Below, piece after piece: positions 16,729 to 25,186 of a stretch of 64,000 bases of DNA. The DNA comes from an uncultured Dorea sp. (GTDB lineage Bacteria; Bacillota; Clostridia; Lachnospirales; Lachnospiraceae), in NCBI GenBank assembly GCA_947652615.1, contig CANTDX010000003.1, forward strand, positions 62,001 through 126,000, in the 5' to 3' direction. Within the stretch, counting starts at the first letter, position 1. Each line of letters starts with the position of its first letter. Both the position numbers and the translations under genes were made by a program. The notes below the pieces were generated by a model. That model was not told where the DNA came from. It saw only the letters and a program-made list of their open reading frames with translations, and ran no database searches.

Positions 16729-18907
16729 GATCGCTGCGAAGCTACGCTGTAAGAATAACGGGCAATACCGGCTCCTTGGTATCTGCATCTTCCTGTCCGT
16801 ACTATTGGTTTCTTCCTTCACTATGATGTTCTTCTCACCTTCTATCCAGGAATTTCTGCCGCCGGGCGGAGATACGAGAAAGCTAATGTGGCTGATGTTA
16901 GGTGTGGTAGTAATCGGCTGCCTACTCTTCACCCTCTATGGAAGCAGCCTGTTTTTCCGGAAGAAAAGCAGGGAATTCGGAGTGATGCTGGCGCTGGGCG
17001 CGCCAAAGAAGGAGCTGGCGCGTCAACTGGCAGGTGAACTGGCCGCCGTAACCGGGAAATATATTCTGAGCGGCATACTATTGGCAATCCCTGTGTCTTT
17101 CCTGATCTGGAAGTTATTCCAGACGATCGTAATCAACACGGCGCAGATGCAGTACCGCTTCGGCATTGCAGGAATACTGGCAGGGATTCTCTTTGCAGTG
17201 ATGTTATCCGTCTGTATTCTGATCCTTGGGATTCGTTTTATCCGCCGGGCCAATATCATGGATATCTTAAATGCCGGCAGGAAAACGGAGATGGTTCGGG
17301 AAATCAAGCCCTGGTACGGGAAGCTTGGAACTATACTTATAATTACCGGGCTTTTTCTTGCCATGGCCGTTCCGCAGCTGACTGTCCGTGTCTTCCGCCA
17401 GGGGATGCCCGGTATCTGGAACAGCACTTATCTGTTCAGTGCGGCAGGGTTATATCTGCTCCTGTTAAGCGGGGTGGCGCACTCGAAGAAGGGGAAGCAT
17501 CCGGAGAAATACTATCGCAACATCATTTCCACAAACCTGATGCGCTTTGCGGCAAGGCAGACAACCAGGAATATGTGTGTCATCGCCCTTCTGGTATTCG
17601 TGATGGTACTTGCGGCTTTCTGGGGCGTGATGTATTATTACAGCGCTACGGAAGGCGGGACCTTGGCGCCTTATGACTACTCCCTGCATTTCCCGGCGGG
17701 AGAATCCCAGATCGGACAAGGAGACATCGAAGAGCTTGCAGGAGAATACGGCACAGAACTTCTGTCCTATGAGGAGCTCTACTCCTTAGAATTGATCATC
17801 CGTTATACCGGAAGGGATATGGACGACCAGAAGCGGTATTTTGATGTGGAGTATGAGAAACTGTCTTCCTTTGTATCGGCTTCGGATTTCGAGAGGATTT
17901 CCGGAAAATCAATCCTGCTTAAGGAGGGCGGATATCTGACGGTAACTGCGTCGGAATATCAGGAGTCGATATGGGTAAACCCGGACTGCTTAAGCGAGAT
18001 CCGGCAGCCGCTTACAGGCGATACCCTAAAACCGCAATTCCAGGGAACCGTAGAATTCGATAATCTGGCGCTTACCGGTGAACCTTTTGTATTCATTCTG
18101 ACTGATGCGGATTATCAGAGACTCCAGAACGGCCTGACGGATGCATATAAGGAGAAACATATCTTGTTCAATGCCAGACATACGGCGGATACTGTGCCGC
18201 CCGGATGTTCCTGCCATACGAAGGAGATCTGTCCGGCAGCCGATACCCCCAAAGCAGCCAAACTATGCCCGGCGATGTACGATTTCGCAGATGCATGGAA
18301 AAATGCATATATTGCAAGGGCAACGGCTCTGTCCAATCATTATTCTTTATACGATGCCCGCGAGGAAGAGCTTGCCGTGGCGGCAGGCGAAGAATATGGG
18401 TATGCCGGCGAGATCGATCTTACACCGGAGAATACTCAGCTTACGAATGACTGGAAATATGCTCCCTTTTCCAAGGTACTGATGCAGGCGGATGCCATGG
18501 AGATGGTGGCAGTATTCGTGCTCCTCAGCCTCTATATCGCAGTGATATCTCTGACAGCGGCGGGAATCATGAGTTATATCCGAAGTATTACGGTTGCTAT
18601 GGATAACCGGCAGTTATTCGAGAACTTAAGAAGACTTGGAGCCAATGACGCTTATGCGAAGCGGGTGATTAAGCTTCAGCTCCGGAAGATCTTCGCATAC
18701 CCTGTGACAGCCGGATGTACGGTAGTGGGTGTGTTTTCTCTGTTCCTGACTTACTTTAATGATATGGGGATACAGGCATTTGAGGTGAAAATGCTATTGA
18801 TGGAACTCTTACTGATGGCTCTGATCGCGGGAGTCATGTACTGTGTATACAGACTGGCTTATGGGAAGTCGAAAAAGATTGCGGGGTGTTTACCTTTTAC
18901 GCGGTAA
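16715..18907 (+). CDS. BceB-like ABC transporter permease
   Basis: 730 residues with about ten spans: one at 18-38, three between 50 and 180, further spans near 205, 235 and 290, then a long outside domain (roughly 310-590), and three spans at the end. The large loop between the seventh and eighth spans is the peptide-recognition domain of BceB proteins. Unusually it holds a Cys cluster (PPGCSCHTKEICP and KLCP around residues 495-520). ATG 16715 follows GGGAGGT by 7 bases and overlaps the ATPase gene. Likely a peptide-resistance pump; whether the upstream or downstream LytTR system controls it is open. Confidence 0.9.
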   Translation: MTMNKIAAKLRCKNNGQYRLLGICIFLSVLLVSSFTMMFFSPSIQEFLPPGGDTRKLMWLMLGVVVIGCLLFTLYGSSLFFRKKSREFGVMLALGAPKKELARQLAGELAAVTGKYILSGILLAIPVSFLIWKLFQTIVINTAQMQYRFGIAGILAGILFAVMLSVCILILGIRFIRRANIMDILNAGRKTEMVREIKPWYGKLGTILIITGLFLAMAVPQLTVRVFRQGMPGIWNSTYLFSAAGLYLLLLSGVAHSKKGKHPEKYYRNIISTNLMRFAARQTTRNMCVIALLVFVMVLAAFWGVMYYYSATEGGTLAPYDYSLHFPAGESQIGQGDIEELAGEYGTELLSYEELYSLELIIRYTGRDMDDQKRYFDVEYEKLSSFVSASDFERISGKSILLKEGGYLTVTASEYQESIWVNPDCLSEIRQPLTGDTLKPQFQGTVEFDNLALTGEPFVFILTDADYQRLQNGLTDAYKEKHILFNARHTADTVPPGCSCHTKEICPAADTPKAAKLCPAMYDFADAWKNAYIARATALSNHYSLYDAREEELAVAAGEEYGYAGEIDLTPENTQLTNDWKYAPFSKVLMQADAMEMVAVFVLLSLYIAVISLTAAGIMSYIRSITVAMDNRQLFENLRRLGANDAYAKRVIKLQLRKIFAYPVTAGCTVVGVFSLFLTYFNDMGIQAFEVKMLLMELLLMALIAGVMYCVYRLAYGKSKKIAGCLPFTR

Positions 18908-18988
18908 GCGGAACCTTTTGCGTTGCATTTGTAAATATTTCAGGTTGTTTACCGATATATAAGCAGGATTACAGGGGAGAGATGCAAA

Positions 18989-19687
18989 ATGATGGTAGTC
19001 GCTATATGTGAGGATGAAGGCTATATTTTGGCGGAACTGCGAGAAAAAGTAGAAAAATATATGAACAGTAAATCATTGCCTGTAAGTATAAAGACTTTTA
19101 CATCAGGCGAGGAACTATTAAAAGAAAAAAAGAAGTTTGACATCGTTCTATTAGATCTGATGCTTCCGGGAATTCACGGGCTTGAAGTGGCAAGACAGAT
19201 TTCTGGCAGAAGCCGGGTTATTTTCATCACATCTTACAGGGAACATGCGGTGGAAGCGTTTGATGTCAATGCGGTACATTATTTGGTGAAGCCTGTTACA
19301 GAGGAACGCCTTTTTCGTGCGCTGGGCAGGGCGGTTAACCAAACAGAGAAGGTAGATAATCAGGCATTGACAATCATAAAAAACGGAAAAACACAGGTGA
19401 TTTTTATCCGTGATATTTTTTATTGCGAAGTATTTAATCATCAGGTCCAAATCCATACGGTGCATGGCACATATGATTATCTGGGTACTCTTGATACGTT
19501 GGAAAACATGCTGGATGAACGCTTTTTCCGGTGCCACAGAAGCTATATAGTGAATATGAGTTGTGTTGCCGGGCAGGAAAAGGGTGTAGCAAATCTGACG
19601 AATGGAGAGAGGATATTCATATCAAGGCGGAAACAGACAGACTTTATGCAGAGATTGCTGAATTTCTTTAAAAATGAGGTGATATAA
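18989..19687 (+). CDS. LytTR-family response regulator, second copy
   Basis: 232 residues: receiver domain with AICEDEGY and DIVLLDLMLPGIHGLEVA (phosphoacceptor near residue 53), KPVT, then a LytTR domain with FYCEVFNHQVQIHTVHG and FFRCHRSYIVNMSCV. Ribosome site AGGGGAG precedes ATG 18989. The stop overlaps the start of the next kinase (TAATG). More AT-rich in codon choice than the exporter genes before it, suggesting a separate origin. It may act on the exporter upstream or on the small gene downstream of the kinase. Confidence 0.94.
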   Translation: MMVVAICEDEGYILAELREKVEKYMNSKSLPVSIKTFTSGEELLKEKKKFDIVLLDLMLPGIHGLEVARQISGRSRVIFITSYREHAVEAFDVNAVHYLVKPVTEERLFRALGRAVNQTEKVDNQALTIIKNGKTQVIFIRDIFYCEVFNHQVQIHTVHGTYDYLGTLDTLENMLDERFFRCHRSYIVNMSCVAGQEKGVANLTNGERIFISRRKQTDFMQRLLNFFKNEVI

Positions 19688-21036
19688 TGGAGTCTGCAGA
19701 AATTTTTTCTATTGGGTTCTATCTGTGGTGGTTAGGAATCAATAGCTGCCTTTATTTTGCAGAATTCCATTTTATACAGAATTTTACAGGAATTCGTGTA
19801 AAAAGGCTTTTGATTCGTTATGTTCTGTTCAGTGATCTTCTTACATTCTTTGTGATGTTTTATCAAAGTCCCGGTGTTTTGAGATTGCTGCTGCATGCAG
19901 GAATTATAGTTGGTTTTTCTATCTTTTGCTTAAAAATGAAATGGTCAGATACGTTTGCTCCAACGATAATCATTCTGACACTTTTCACTTTCATGGAAGG
20001 TTTTCAGACTGTTTTAATGCGTTTCCTTTCGGGATGGAAGGCAGATCCCTGCTCGGCGATTGTTATTCAAATGCTGGTATCAGGTATATTGACTGTGCTG
20101 CTGGTTATGACATTGAATTACGTTTCTAAAACCTATTCGTATACAGGTCAGCTAAAGATTTCTCATTATCTGTATGCATTGCTTTTTCCATGTGTATTTA
20201 TTGTATGGGCCATCCGCAGCGGTCTGAGTCTGGATATGTGGATGATTTCTGATGCAAAAGATTGGTCTCCGGCAAAACAGTCGAATCTATGGGCATTGAT
20301 CTGGATCTTGGGCGCATGTGCTGTATTTTTTATCATATTAAGACTGGCGGGCAGGATTGTGACATTATCTATGCAGGAGACAGATCAAAAAAGACTTGAA
20401 GACCAGATAAAAGAGCAATCCGTTTATTTAGAAGAAGCTAAAATAAGAAATGAAAAGTACCGTAGATTTCAGCATGATATTGACAACCATCTTTTGGTGT
20501 TGTCTGGTTTGATCCATGAAAAGAAATATGAAGAGGCAGAGATGTATTTTGAAAATCTACACAAAGCTTCGGATCATCTGCTGATTGGGATTGAAACCGG
20601 AAATCCGGTCATAGATATTCTTTTGAATGAGAAAATGAATTATGCGCAGTCATATGGCATTGGGGTTAAATACGACATCCAGTTCTCAGTTGATTGTCCT
20701 GTGGAGGATCTGGATTTGTGTGTGATCCTGGCAAATGCAATGGATAATGCGATTACGGCATGTATGAACGGAGGCATAGAACAGCCGGAGATTTCTGTCA
20801 TGATCCGTAAGCGGCATCATTTTCTTATCCTTGAAATTGCAAATCCCGTAAGTACAGCATATCAGACAGCAGAATACGGAACAGGGTTGAAAAATATCAG
20901 GCATACTGTTGAAAAATATGAAGGAACAATGGAGATAGAAGAAAATAAATCTTATTTCAAATTAACAGCGCTGCTATGTTTGAAACCGTTTACGGAGAAT
21001 GAGCTGCCGCTTACGAAGAACAGCTTGAAAGAATAA
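19687..21036 (+). CDS. GHKL-type sensor histidine kinase, second copy
   Basis: 449 residues. Six or so membrane spans within the first 230 residues, coiled linker (QMKRLEDQIKEQSVYLEEAK type), H-box RRFQHDIDNHLLVLSGL near residue 262, N box LANAMDNAITACMNGG, G box YGTGLKNIRHTVEKYEG. Translationally coupled to the LytTR regulator. Same architecture as the kinase at 13.5-14.8 kb but clearly diverged and more AT-rich. The signal is likely an extracellular peptide or small molecule; no precursor peptide gene is visible next to it. Confidence 0.93.
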   Translation: MESAEIFSIGFYLWWLGINSCLYFAEFHFIQNFTGIRVKRLLIRYVLFSDLLTFFVMFYQSPGVLRLLLHAGIIVGFSIFCLKMKWSDTFAPTIIILTLFTFMEGFQTVLMRFLSGWKADPCSAIVIQMLVSGILTVLLVMTLNYVSKTYSYTGQLKISHYLYALLFPCVFIVWAIRSGLSLDMWMISDAKDWSPAKQSNLWALIWILGACAVFFIILRLAGRIVTLSMQETDQKRLEDQIKEQSVYLEEAKIRNEKYRRFQHDIDNHLLVLSGLIHEKKYEEAEMYFENLHKASDHLLIGIETGNPVIDILLNEKMNYAQSYGIGVKYDIQFSVDCPVEDLDLCVILANAMDNAITACMNGGIEQPEISVMIRKRHHFLILEIANPVSTAYQTAEYGTGLKNIRHTVEKYEGTMEIEENKSYFKLTALLCLKPFTENELPLTKNSLKE

Positions 21037-21071
21037 ATTTTTGTCCGATATACTCTATTGAAAGATAATAA

Positions 21072-21179
21072 GTAACAGTTCAGACAGGCGATAGAGTAGA
21101 GCCTGAAAGCATACGGCCCATCGCGTAGTGATTTTTAATGGCCGGATGCCTGTAACAGTGAAGGTATCTGAACTGTTAC
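21072..21179 (-). repeat. Dispersed MITE-like repeat, copy 2 (108 bp)
   Basis: Perfect 13-base terminal inverted repeats GTAACAGTTCAGA / TCTGAACTGTTAC. Inverted relative to the copy at 15792-15925 and lacking its 26-base insertion. Sits between the second GHKL kinase and the 142-residue unknown gene, so the two copies bracket the exporter plus the second two-component system. Confidence 0.85.
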
Positions 21180-21206
21180 GATAATAATAAACGGAGGTAG
21201 ATGATT

Positions 21207-21635
21207 ATGGTAAACAATGTAAAACCTGGTTATGTGAATCCATTGACTATGATGGGGAGCAACAAGAACGGACAGACAAAACCTCTCTATTCAGAGGGAA
21301 TACAGACACCAGAAAAGCGAAAAAAATTCTTAGAAGCCAAAAAACAATCCATTCAAAATTCTCTGTTACTTATGAAAGGAACTTCTGGTGATGCGGGGAG
21401 CTCGGAAGAGAATATTGAGGTGTTAGAAAAGAAACTTGAGGAAATCACAAAAGAGATCCAGACAAACAGACAGGGAACAGTGGAGACAGTAACAGCAAAT
21501 GAAGAGCAGACGGAAGAAAGCGGAAGATTTATAATGCATAGATTTGATGCATATGAAAAGGAAGAACATGAAGAGTCTGCAGGATGCTATAGAGTTGTGA
21601 GTGATGATAACAAAGGTTATAAAATAGCATGGTGA
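21207..21635 (+). CDS. Uncharacterised 142-residue soluble protein
   Basis: Family not recognised. The start is taken as ATG 21207 (MVNNVKPGYVNPLTMMG), 8 bases after GGAGGT; ATG 21201 is in frame but too close. No membrane segment or signal peptide. A Lys/Gln/Glu-rich helical stretch spans about 35-100 (KFLEAKKQSIQNSLLLMK, VLEKKLEEITKEI), giving coiled-coil potential; the tail SGRFIMHRFDAYEKEE...CYRVVSD may be a small folded module. Located just after the kinase and a repeat, with AT-rich codon use. It resembles small flagellar/anti-sigma-like helper proteins only in composition, so no function is claimed. Confidence 0.75.
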   Translation: MVNNVKPGYVNPLTMMGSNKNGQTKPLYSEGIQTPEKRKKFLEAKKQSIQNSLLLMKGTSGDAGSSEENIEVLEKKLEEITKEIQTNRQGTVETVTANEEQTEESGRFIMHRFDAYEKEEHEESAGCYRVVSDDNKGYKIAW

Positions 21636-21692
21636 AGCGAAAAGTTTTCTCTGCGGTTTTCTCTGTATATCGTCATTTTGGTGCTTTAGAGC

Positions 21693-21720
21693 TTTACTTT
21701 TCGCGCTAAAGAGATATAAT
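21693..21720 (+). promoter_or_regulatory. Promoter ahead of the 52-residue gene and AraC regulator
   Basis: TTTACT (21693-21698), 16-base spacer, TATAAT (21715-21720). Upstream, GCGAAAAGT (21637) and ACTTTTCGC (21696) are complementary and could form the stem of a terminator-like structure for the preceding gene that overlaps this promoter. Confidence 0.6.
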
Positions 21721-21774
21721 AAAAAGTGAATCTCAATTTTTCTTTAGATTTCAAGAATAGAAAGGGTGGCTCTT

Positions 21775-21933
21775 ATGAATATAGCGAAAATAGTAGTCTT
21801 AAGCAATGCCTCTGCACAGGCAATTCGTAAAGCGCAGTCTGCTTTTTCCGGCGCAGCCGAAGCTATGGGGATTTCTAGTGAAGAGGATGTGCAGGCTCTT
21901 GTGGACGAAGTACGTTATGGAAAGGAAAGGTAA
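21775..21933 (+). CDS. Small 52-residue protein, antitoxin-like
   Basis: Frame MNIAKIVVLSNASAQAIRKA ... EDVQALVDEVRYGKER, preceded by AAAGGGTGG 6 bases before the ATG. The C-terminal D-V-ALVDEVR-YGK pattern looks like the toxin-wrapping tail of small type II antitoxins, but there is no toxin gene after it: the AraC regulator begins 2 bases later. Could be an orphan antitoxin or a leader gene of the regulator. Family assignment is tentative. Confidence 0.55.
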   Translation: MNIAKIVVLSNASAQAIRKAQSAFSGAAEAMGISSEEDVQALVDEVRYGKER

Positions 21934-21935
21934 AA

Positions 21936-22847
21936 ATGCAGATATTGGTCGACAGAAAGGAAGATCCTATGCTTTACCCAGACACCACCCACCGGCTCGA
22001 AACTGTATTTGAACACGGCAGGCTGCCCACCCTTGTCTACATCAATAAGCAGAACCACACAAGAAAAGCCATCCGCCGCCCGCTGCACCGGCATGACTCT
22101 ATCTGTGAATTACTATTCGTATACCAGGGAACCGGCACCTATTATGTGAACGGGAAGTCCTACCCGCTCTCGGAAGGCAGCGTGATCTACTACAACCAGG
22201 GAGATCTCCACGAGGTGATCTCCGAGACAGAACATGAGATCGGAGATTACTGTATCGGTATCTCCAATCTCCGCCGGTGTGATCTGCCTCCGGGATGTCT
22301 GATTTCTCCCGGCGAACCAAGCGTCCGGCAGGCCGGTTCCCTGTACCCAATGCTTCTGTCCATGTGTGAACAGATGTATACTCTGGAGGGAACCAACGAC
22401 GAGGGCAAGCTTGCGGCACAGCTTCTATGCTCCGCGATCATCGTACTTACCAGTCAGTTAGAGAGCTTCCCGCTGACCGGCGCGAAGGAATCTGACGAAG
22501 CACATATGGTACTGCGGATCCGCAACTATCTGAACGAACATTTTATGGAGGATATCACACTCGACACCGCCGGGGAAGCATTGGGATGTTCAGCGACTTA
22601 TATCTCCCACATCTTCAAGAAAGCAACCGGCAGAACCCCGATCCAGTACATCATCCGCAGACGGATCGGACACGCCCAGACGCTTCTGATCTCAACCGAT
22701 TATTCTGTCACGCGGATCGCTGCCATCGTAGGATACGATAATACGAATTATTTCAGTACCATTTTCTCTAAAGTCGTGGGAATGTCGCCTGCACGGTACA
22801 GAGAATTTTATAAAGAAGAGATGAAGGGGCTTAAGGATCAGTCATAG
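21936..22847 (+). CDS. AraC-family transcriptional regulator
   Basis: 303 residues (292 if the ATG at 21969, which also has an AAGGAAG site, is used). N-terminal cupin sensor domain with PLHRHDSICELLFVYQGTG, PLSEGSVIYYNQGDLHEV, and a C-terminal double helix-turn-helix: ITLDTAGEALGCSATYISHIFKKATG and VTRIAAIVGYDNTNYFSTIFSKVVGMSPARYR. It heads the polyol-like catabolic locus and probably senses its substrate or an intermediate to switch on the three enzymes that follow. Repeated TTTCCCA elements before the enzyme operon are candidate binding sites. Confidence 0.95.
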   Translation: MQILVDRKEDPMLYPDTTHRLETVFEHGRLPTLVYINKQNHTRKAIRRPLHRHDSICELLFVYQGTGTYYVNGKSYPLSEGSVIYYNQGDLHEVISETEHEIGDYCIGISNLRRCDLPPGCLISPGEPSVRQAGSLYPMLLSMCEQMYTLEGTNDEGKLAAQLLCSAIIVLTSQLESFPLTGAKESDEAHMVLRIRNYLNEHFMEDITLDTAGEALGCSATYISHIFKKATGRTPIQYIIRRRIGHAQTLLISTDYSVTRIAAIVGYDNTNYFSTIFSKVVGMSPARYREFYKEEMKGLKDQS

Positions 22848-22903
22848 GAAGTCAAAGTACAGGATTATGAAGACACGGCTGAAAAATCTATCTTAAAAAG
22901 ACC

Positions 22904-22972
22904 ATTTTCCACATCAAACAGATATTTCCCATACAGCATAGTGAAGGCAGAATTTCCCAAATACTTTATAAT
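22904..22972 (+). promoter_or_regulatory. Candidate AraC operators and promoter of the enzyme operon
   Basis: ATTTTCCA (22904), ATTTCCCA (22924) and ATTTCCCA (22952) recur in the same orientation; the last lies just upstream of a TATAAT -10 box (22967-22972) that has no recognisable -35 box. This is the layout of promoters activated by AraC-type proteins. Leader to the first enzyme ATG is about 80 bases. Confidence 0.5.
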
Positions 22973-23056
22973 ATAAATATAGAAACACAAAGCCGACCGC
23001 AGCAGATCATCTCATTGCTGCATAGATTGGCTGGAAAATTACCAGGAGGGAAAACT

Positions 23057-23983
23057 ATGAGTATGAATATTTGCGGAGCGCCCTGCTGCTGGGGCGTAGA
23101 CGATGTGAGGAATCCTTATCTCCCGCCATGGCAGAGAGTTCTTAAGGAAGCCGGAGAGGCCGGATACCGCGCAATTGAGCTGGGGCCTTACGGATATCTT
23201 CCCATCAATGTAGAGGAAGTATCCGCCGAGCTTGAGAAGAACGGACTGTCTATCGTTGCGGGTACCATCTTCGACGACCTTGTCGATGAGGGCAATTATG
23301 ATAATCTGTTAAAGCAGACGGATGATATCTGTTCTCTTATCACGAAGCTGCCGCCTCTTCCGGTACATGAGGGTCAGCACCATCCTACCCCGTATATGAC
23401 CATCATGGACTGGGGACATGACGAGCGAGATTACGCGGCAGGACATTCCGACAAGGCGCCGAGGCTTACCGAGGTACAATGGAATACCATGATCACTCAC
23501 ATCAAAGGAATCTGCAAAAAGGCGGCAGAATACGGCGTCCGCCCGGTGATACACCCCCATGCAGGCGGATATATTGAATTTGCCGATGAGATCGATGGAA
23601 TCATAAGAGATATTCCTTACGAACTGGCAGGACTGTGCCTGGACACGGGGCACCTGTATTACTCCGGCATGGATCCGGTCGAATGGCTGAAAAAATACGC
23701 CTCCCGATTGGACTACGTTCACTTCAAAGACGTAGACGAGACGGTCTACCGGGAAGTTCTCGGTATGAAGATCCGCTTCTTTGAAGCCTGCGGCAAGGGC
23801 GCTATGTGCCCCATCGGCAAGGGGGCTTTGGACTATCCGGGAATCAAGGAAGCTCTGGTGGAAATCGGATACAGCGGATATATCACCATTGAACAGGAAC
23901 GAGACCCCAGGAATTCCGATACCAGCCTTCGGGATGTGAAGGAAAGCGTTACATACCTTAAGAGCGTCGGATTCAGCAAATGA
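23057..23983 (+). CDS. IolE-like TIM-barrel sugar/polyol isomerase or dehydratase
   Basis: 308 residues, xylose-isomerase-like TIM barrel of the sugar phosphate isomerase/epimerase superfamily. N-terminal GAPCCWGVDD then AGYRAIELGPYGYLP and, later, PVIHPHAGGYIEFADEID, LCLDTGHLYYSG and YVHFKDVD, which give the metal-binding Glu/Asp/His set. The pattern is closest to IolE (2-keto-myo-inositol dehydratase) but the chemistry is not proven. ATG 23057 follows AGGAGGG by 6 bases. First of three enzymes spaced 17-22 bases apart, so one transcript. Confidence 0.85.
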   Translation: MSMNICGAPCCWGVDDVRNPYLPPWQRVLKEAGEAGYRAIELGPYGYLPINVEEVSAELEKNGLSIVAGTIFDDLVDEGNYDNLLKQTDDICSLITKLPPLPVHEGQHHPTPYMTIMDWGHDERDYAAGHSDKAPRLTEVQWNTMITHIKGICKKAAEYGVRPVIHPHAGGYIEFADEIDGIIRDIPYELAGLCLDTGHLYYSGMDPVEWLKKYASRLDYVHFKDVDETVYREVLGMKIRFFEACGKGAMCPIGKGALDYPGIKEALVEIGYSGYITIEQERDPRNSDTSLRDVKESVTYLKSVGFSK

Positions 23984-24000
23984 TCAGGAGGATAGAAACC

Positions 24001-25164
24001 ATGTATTACGGAGAGAAGAAAATAGACAAACCAATCCGCTGGGCGATGGTCGGCGGAGGAAAGGGCAGCCAGATCGGTTATATTCACCGTTCCGCGGCGC
24101 TTCGGGACTTCAGCTTTGAGCTGGTCGCCGGAGCATTCGACATTGATCCAGAGAGAGGAAAAGCATTCGGCAGAGAACTTCACGTTGCAGAAGACAGATG
24201 CTATCCCGACTACAAAACCATGTTTGCCGAAGAAGCCAAGAGAGAAGACGGCATCCAGGCTGTTTCCATTGCAACGCCAAACGGAACACATTTTGAGATC
24301 ACAAAAGCCGCACTGGAGGCCGGTCTTCATGCAGTATGCGAGAAACCTCTTTGTTTCACGGCCGAAGAGGCTAAGGAATTAGAAGAACTGGCCAAAAAGC
24401 AGAATAAGATCGTAGGCGTCACCTACGGATATGCCGGACACCAGATGATCCAGGAGGCGCGCAAGCTGATCGAAAAAGGTATGCTTGGGAAGATCCGCAT
24501 TGTAAATATGCAGTTCGCCCACGGTTTCCACAACGTCGCCGTGGAGAAGAACACAGCCTCCACCAAGTGGCGGGTAGATCCAAAGGCTGCCGGACCTTCT
24601 TATGTCCTGGGCGATGTGGGAACCCATCCCTTATATCTGTCAGAGGTCATGCTGCCGGATATGAAGATCAAGCGCCTGATGTGCAGCCGCCAATCCTTCG
24701 TAGAATCCCGCGCACCGTTGGAGGACAACGCAATGACTATCATGGAATACGATAACGGGGCTGTCGGATATGTCTGGTCAAGCTGTGTCAACTGCGGCTC
24801 CATGCATGGTCAGAAGATCCGCGTGATCGGCGAGAAAGCCTCCCTGGAATGGTGGGACGAGCGACCCAATCAACTGACTTATGAGGTACAGGGGGAGCCT
24901 GTCCGTATCTTAGAGAGAGGCATGGGTTACCTGGACGAATCCTCTGTTCTGGAGGATAGGATCGGCGGAGGCCACCCGGAAGGCTTATTCGAAGCATGGA
25001 GCAACCTGTACAGCCGATTTGCACAGGCAATGGATGCGGCAGACCATGGGAAGACCGTTGACTTCTGGTATCCAGACGTACATGCAGGCGCAGAAGGCGT
25101 AAGATGGGTTGAGAACTGCGTCCGCTCTGCAGATAACGGGGCTTCCTGGGTAGATTACATATAA
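24001..25164 (+). CDS. Gfo/Idh/MocA-family NAD(P)-dependent oxidoreductase
   Basis: 387 residues. Rossmann motif AMVGGGKGSQIGYIHRSAA at about 15-33, VSIATPNGTHFEI, the family lysine in AVCEKPLCFTAEEA, and the second-half GDVGTHPLYLSEVM with the catalytic Asp/His pair. Members with this GGGKGSxIGxxHR start oxidise the 3-OH of glycosides or an inositol ring hydroxyl to a ketone. Start ATG 24001 is set by AGGAGG; an upstream ATG at 23980 overlaps the previous stop. With IolE- and IolH-like partners it would make the keto intermediate they use. Confidence 0.9.
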   Translation: MYYGEKKIDKPIRWAMVGGGKGSQIGYIHRSAALRDFSFELVAGAFDIDPERGKAFGRELHVAEDRCYPDYKTMFAEEAKREDGIQAVSIATPNGTHFEITKAALEAGLHAVCEKPLCFTAEEAKELEELAKKQNKIVGVTYGYAGHQMIQEARKLIEKGMLGKIRIVNMQFAHGFHNVAVEKNTASTKWRVDPKAAGPSYVLGDVGTHPLYLSEVMLPDMKIKRLMCSRQSFVESRAPLEDNAMTIMEYDNGAVGYVWSSCVNCGSMHGQKIRVIGEKASLEWWDERPNQLTYEVQGEPVRILERGMGYLDESSVLEDRIGGGHPEGLFEAWSNLYSRFAQAMDAADHGKTVDFWYPDVHAGAEGVRWVENCVRSADNGASWVDYI

Positions 25165-25186
25165 TTTGCATGAAGGAGAGAAGCAT

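Noticed and set aside
13553..21036. Complete agr-type quorum-sensing locus
   Set aside because: Two AgrAC-like pairs are present, but no AgrB protease and no short precursor-peptide frame with a ribosome site was found in the gaps.
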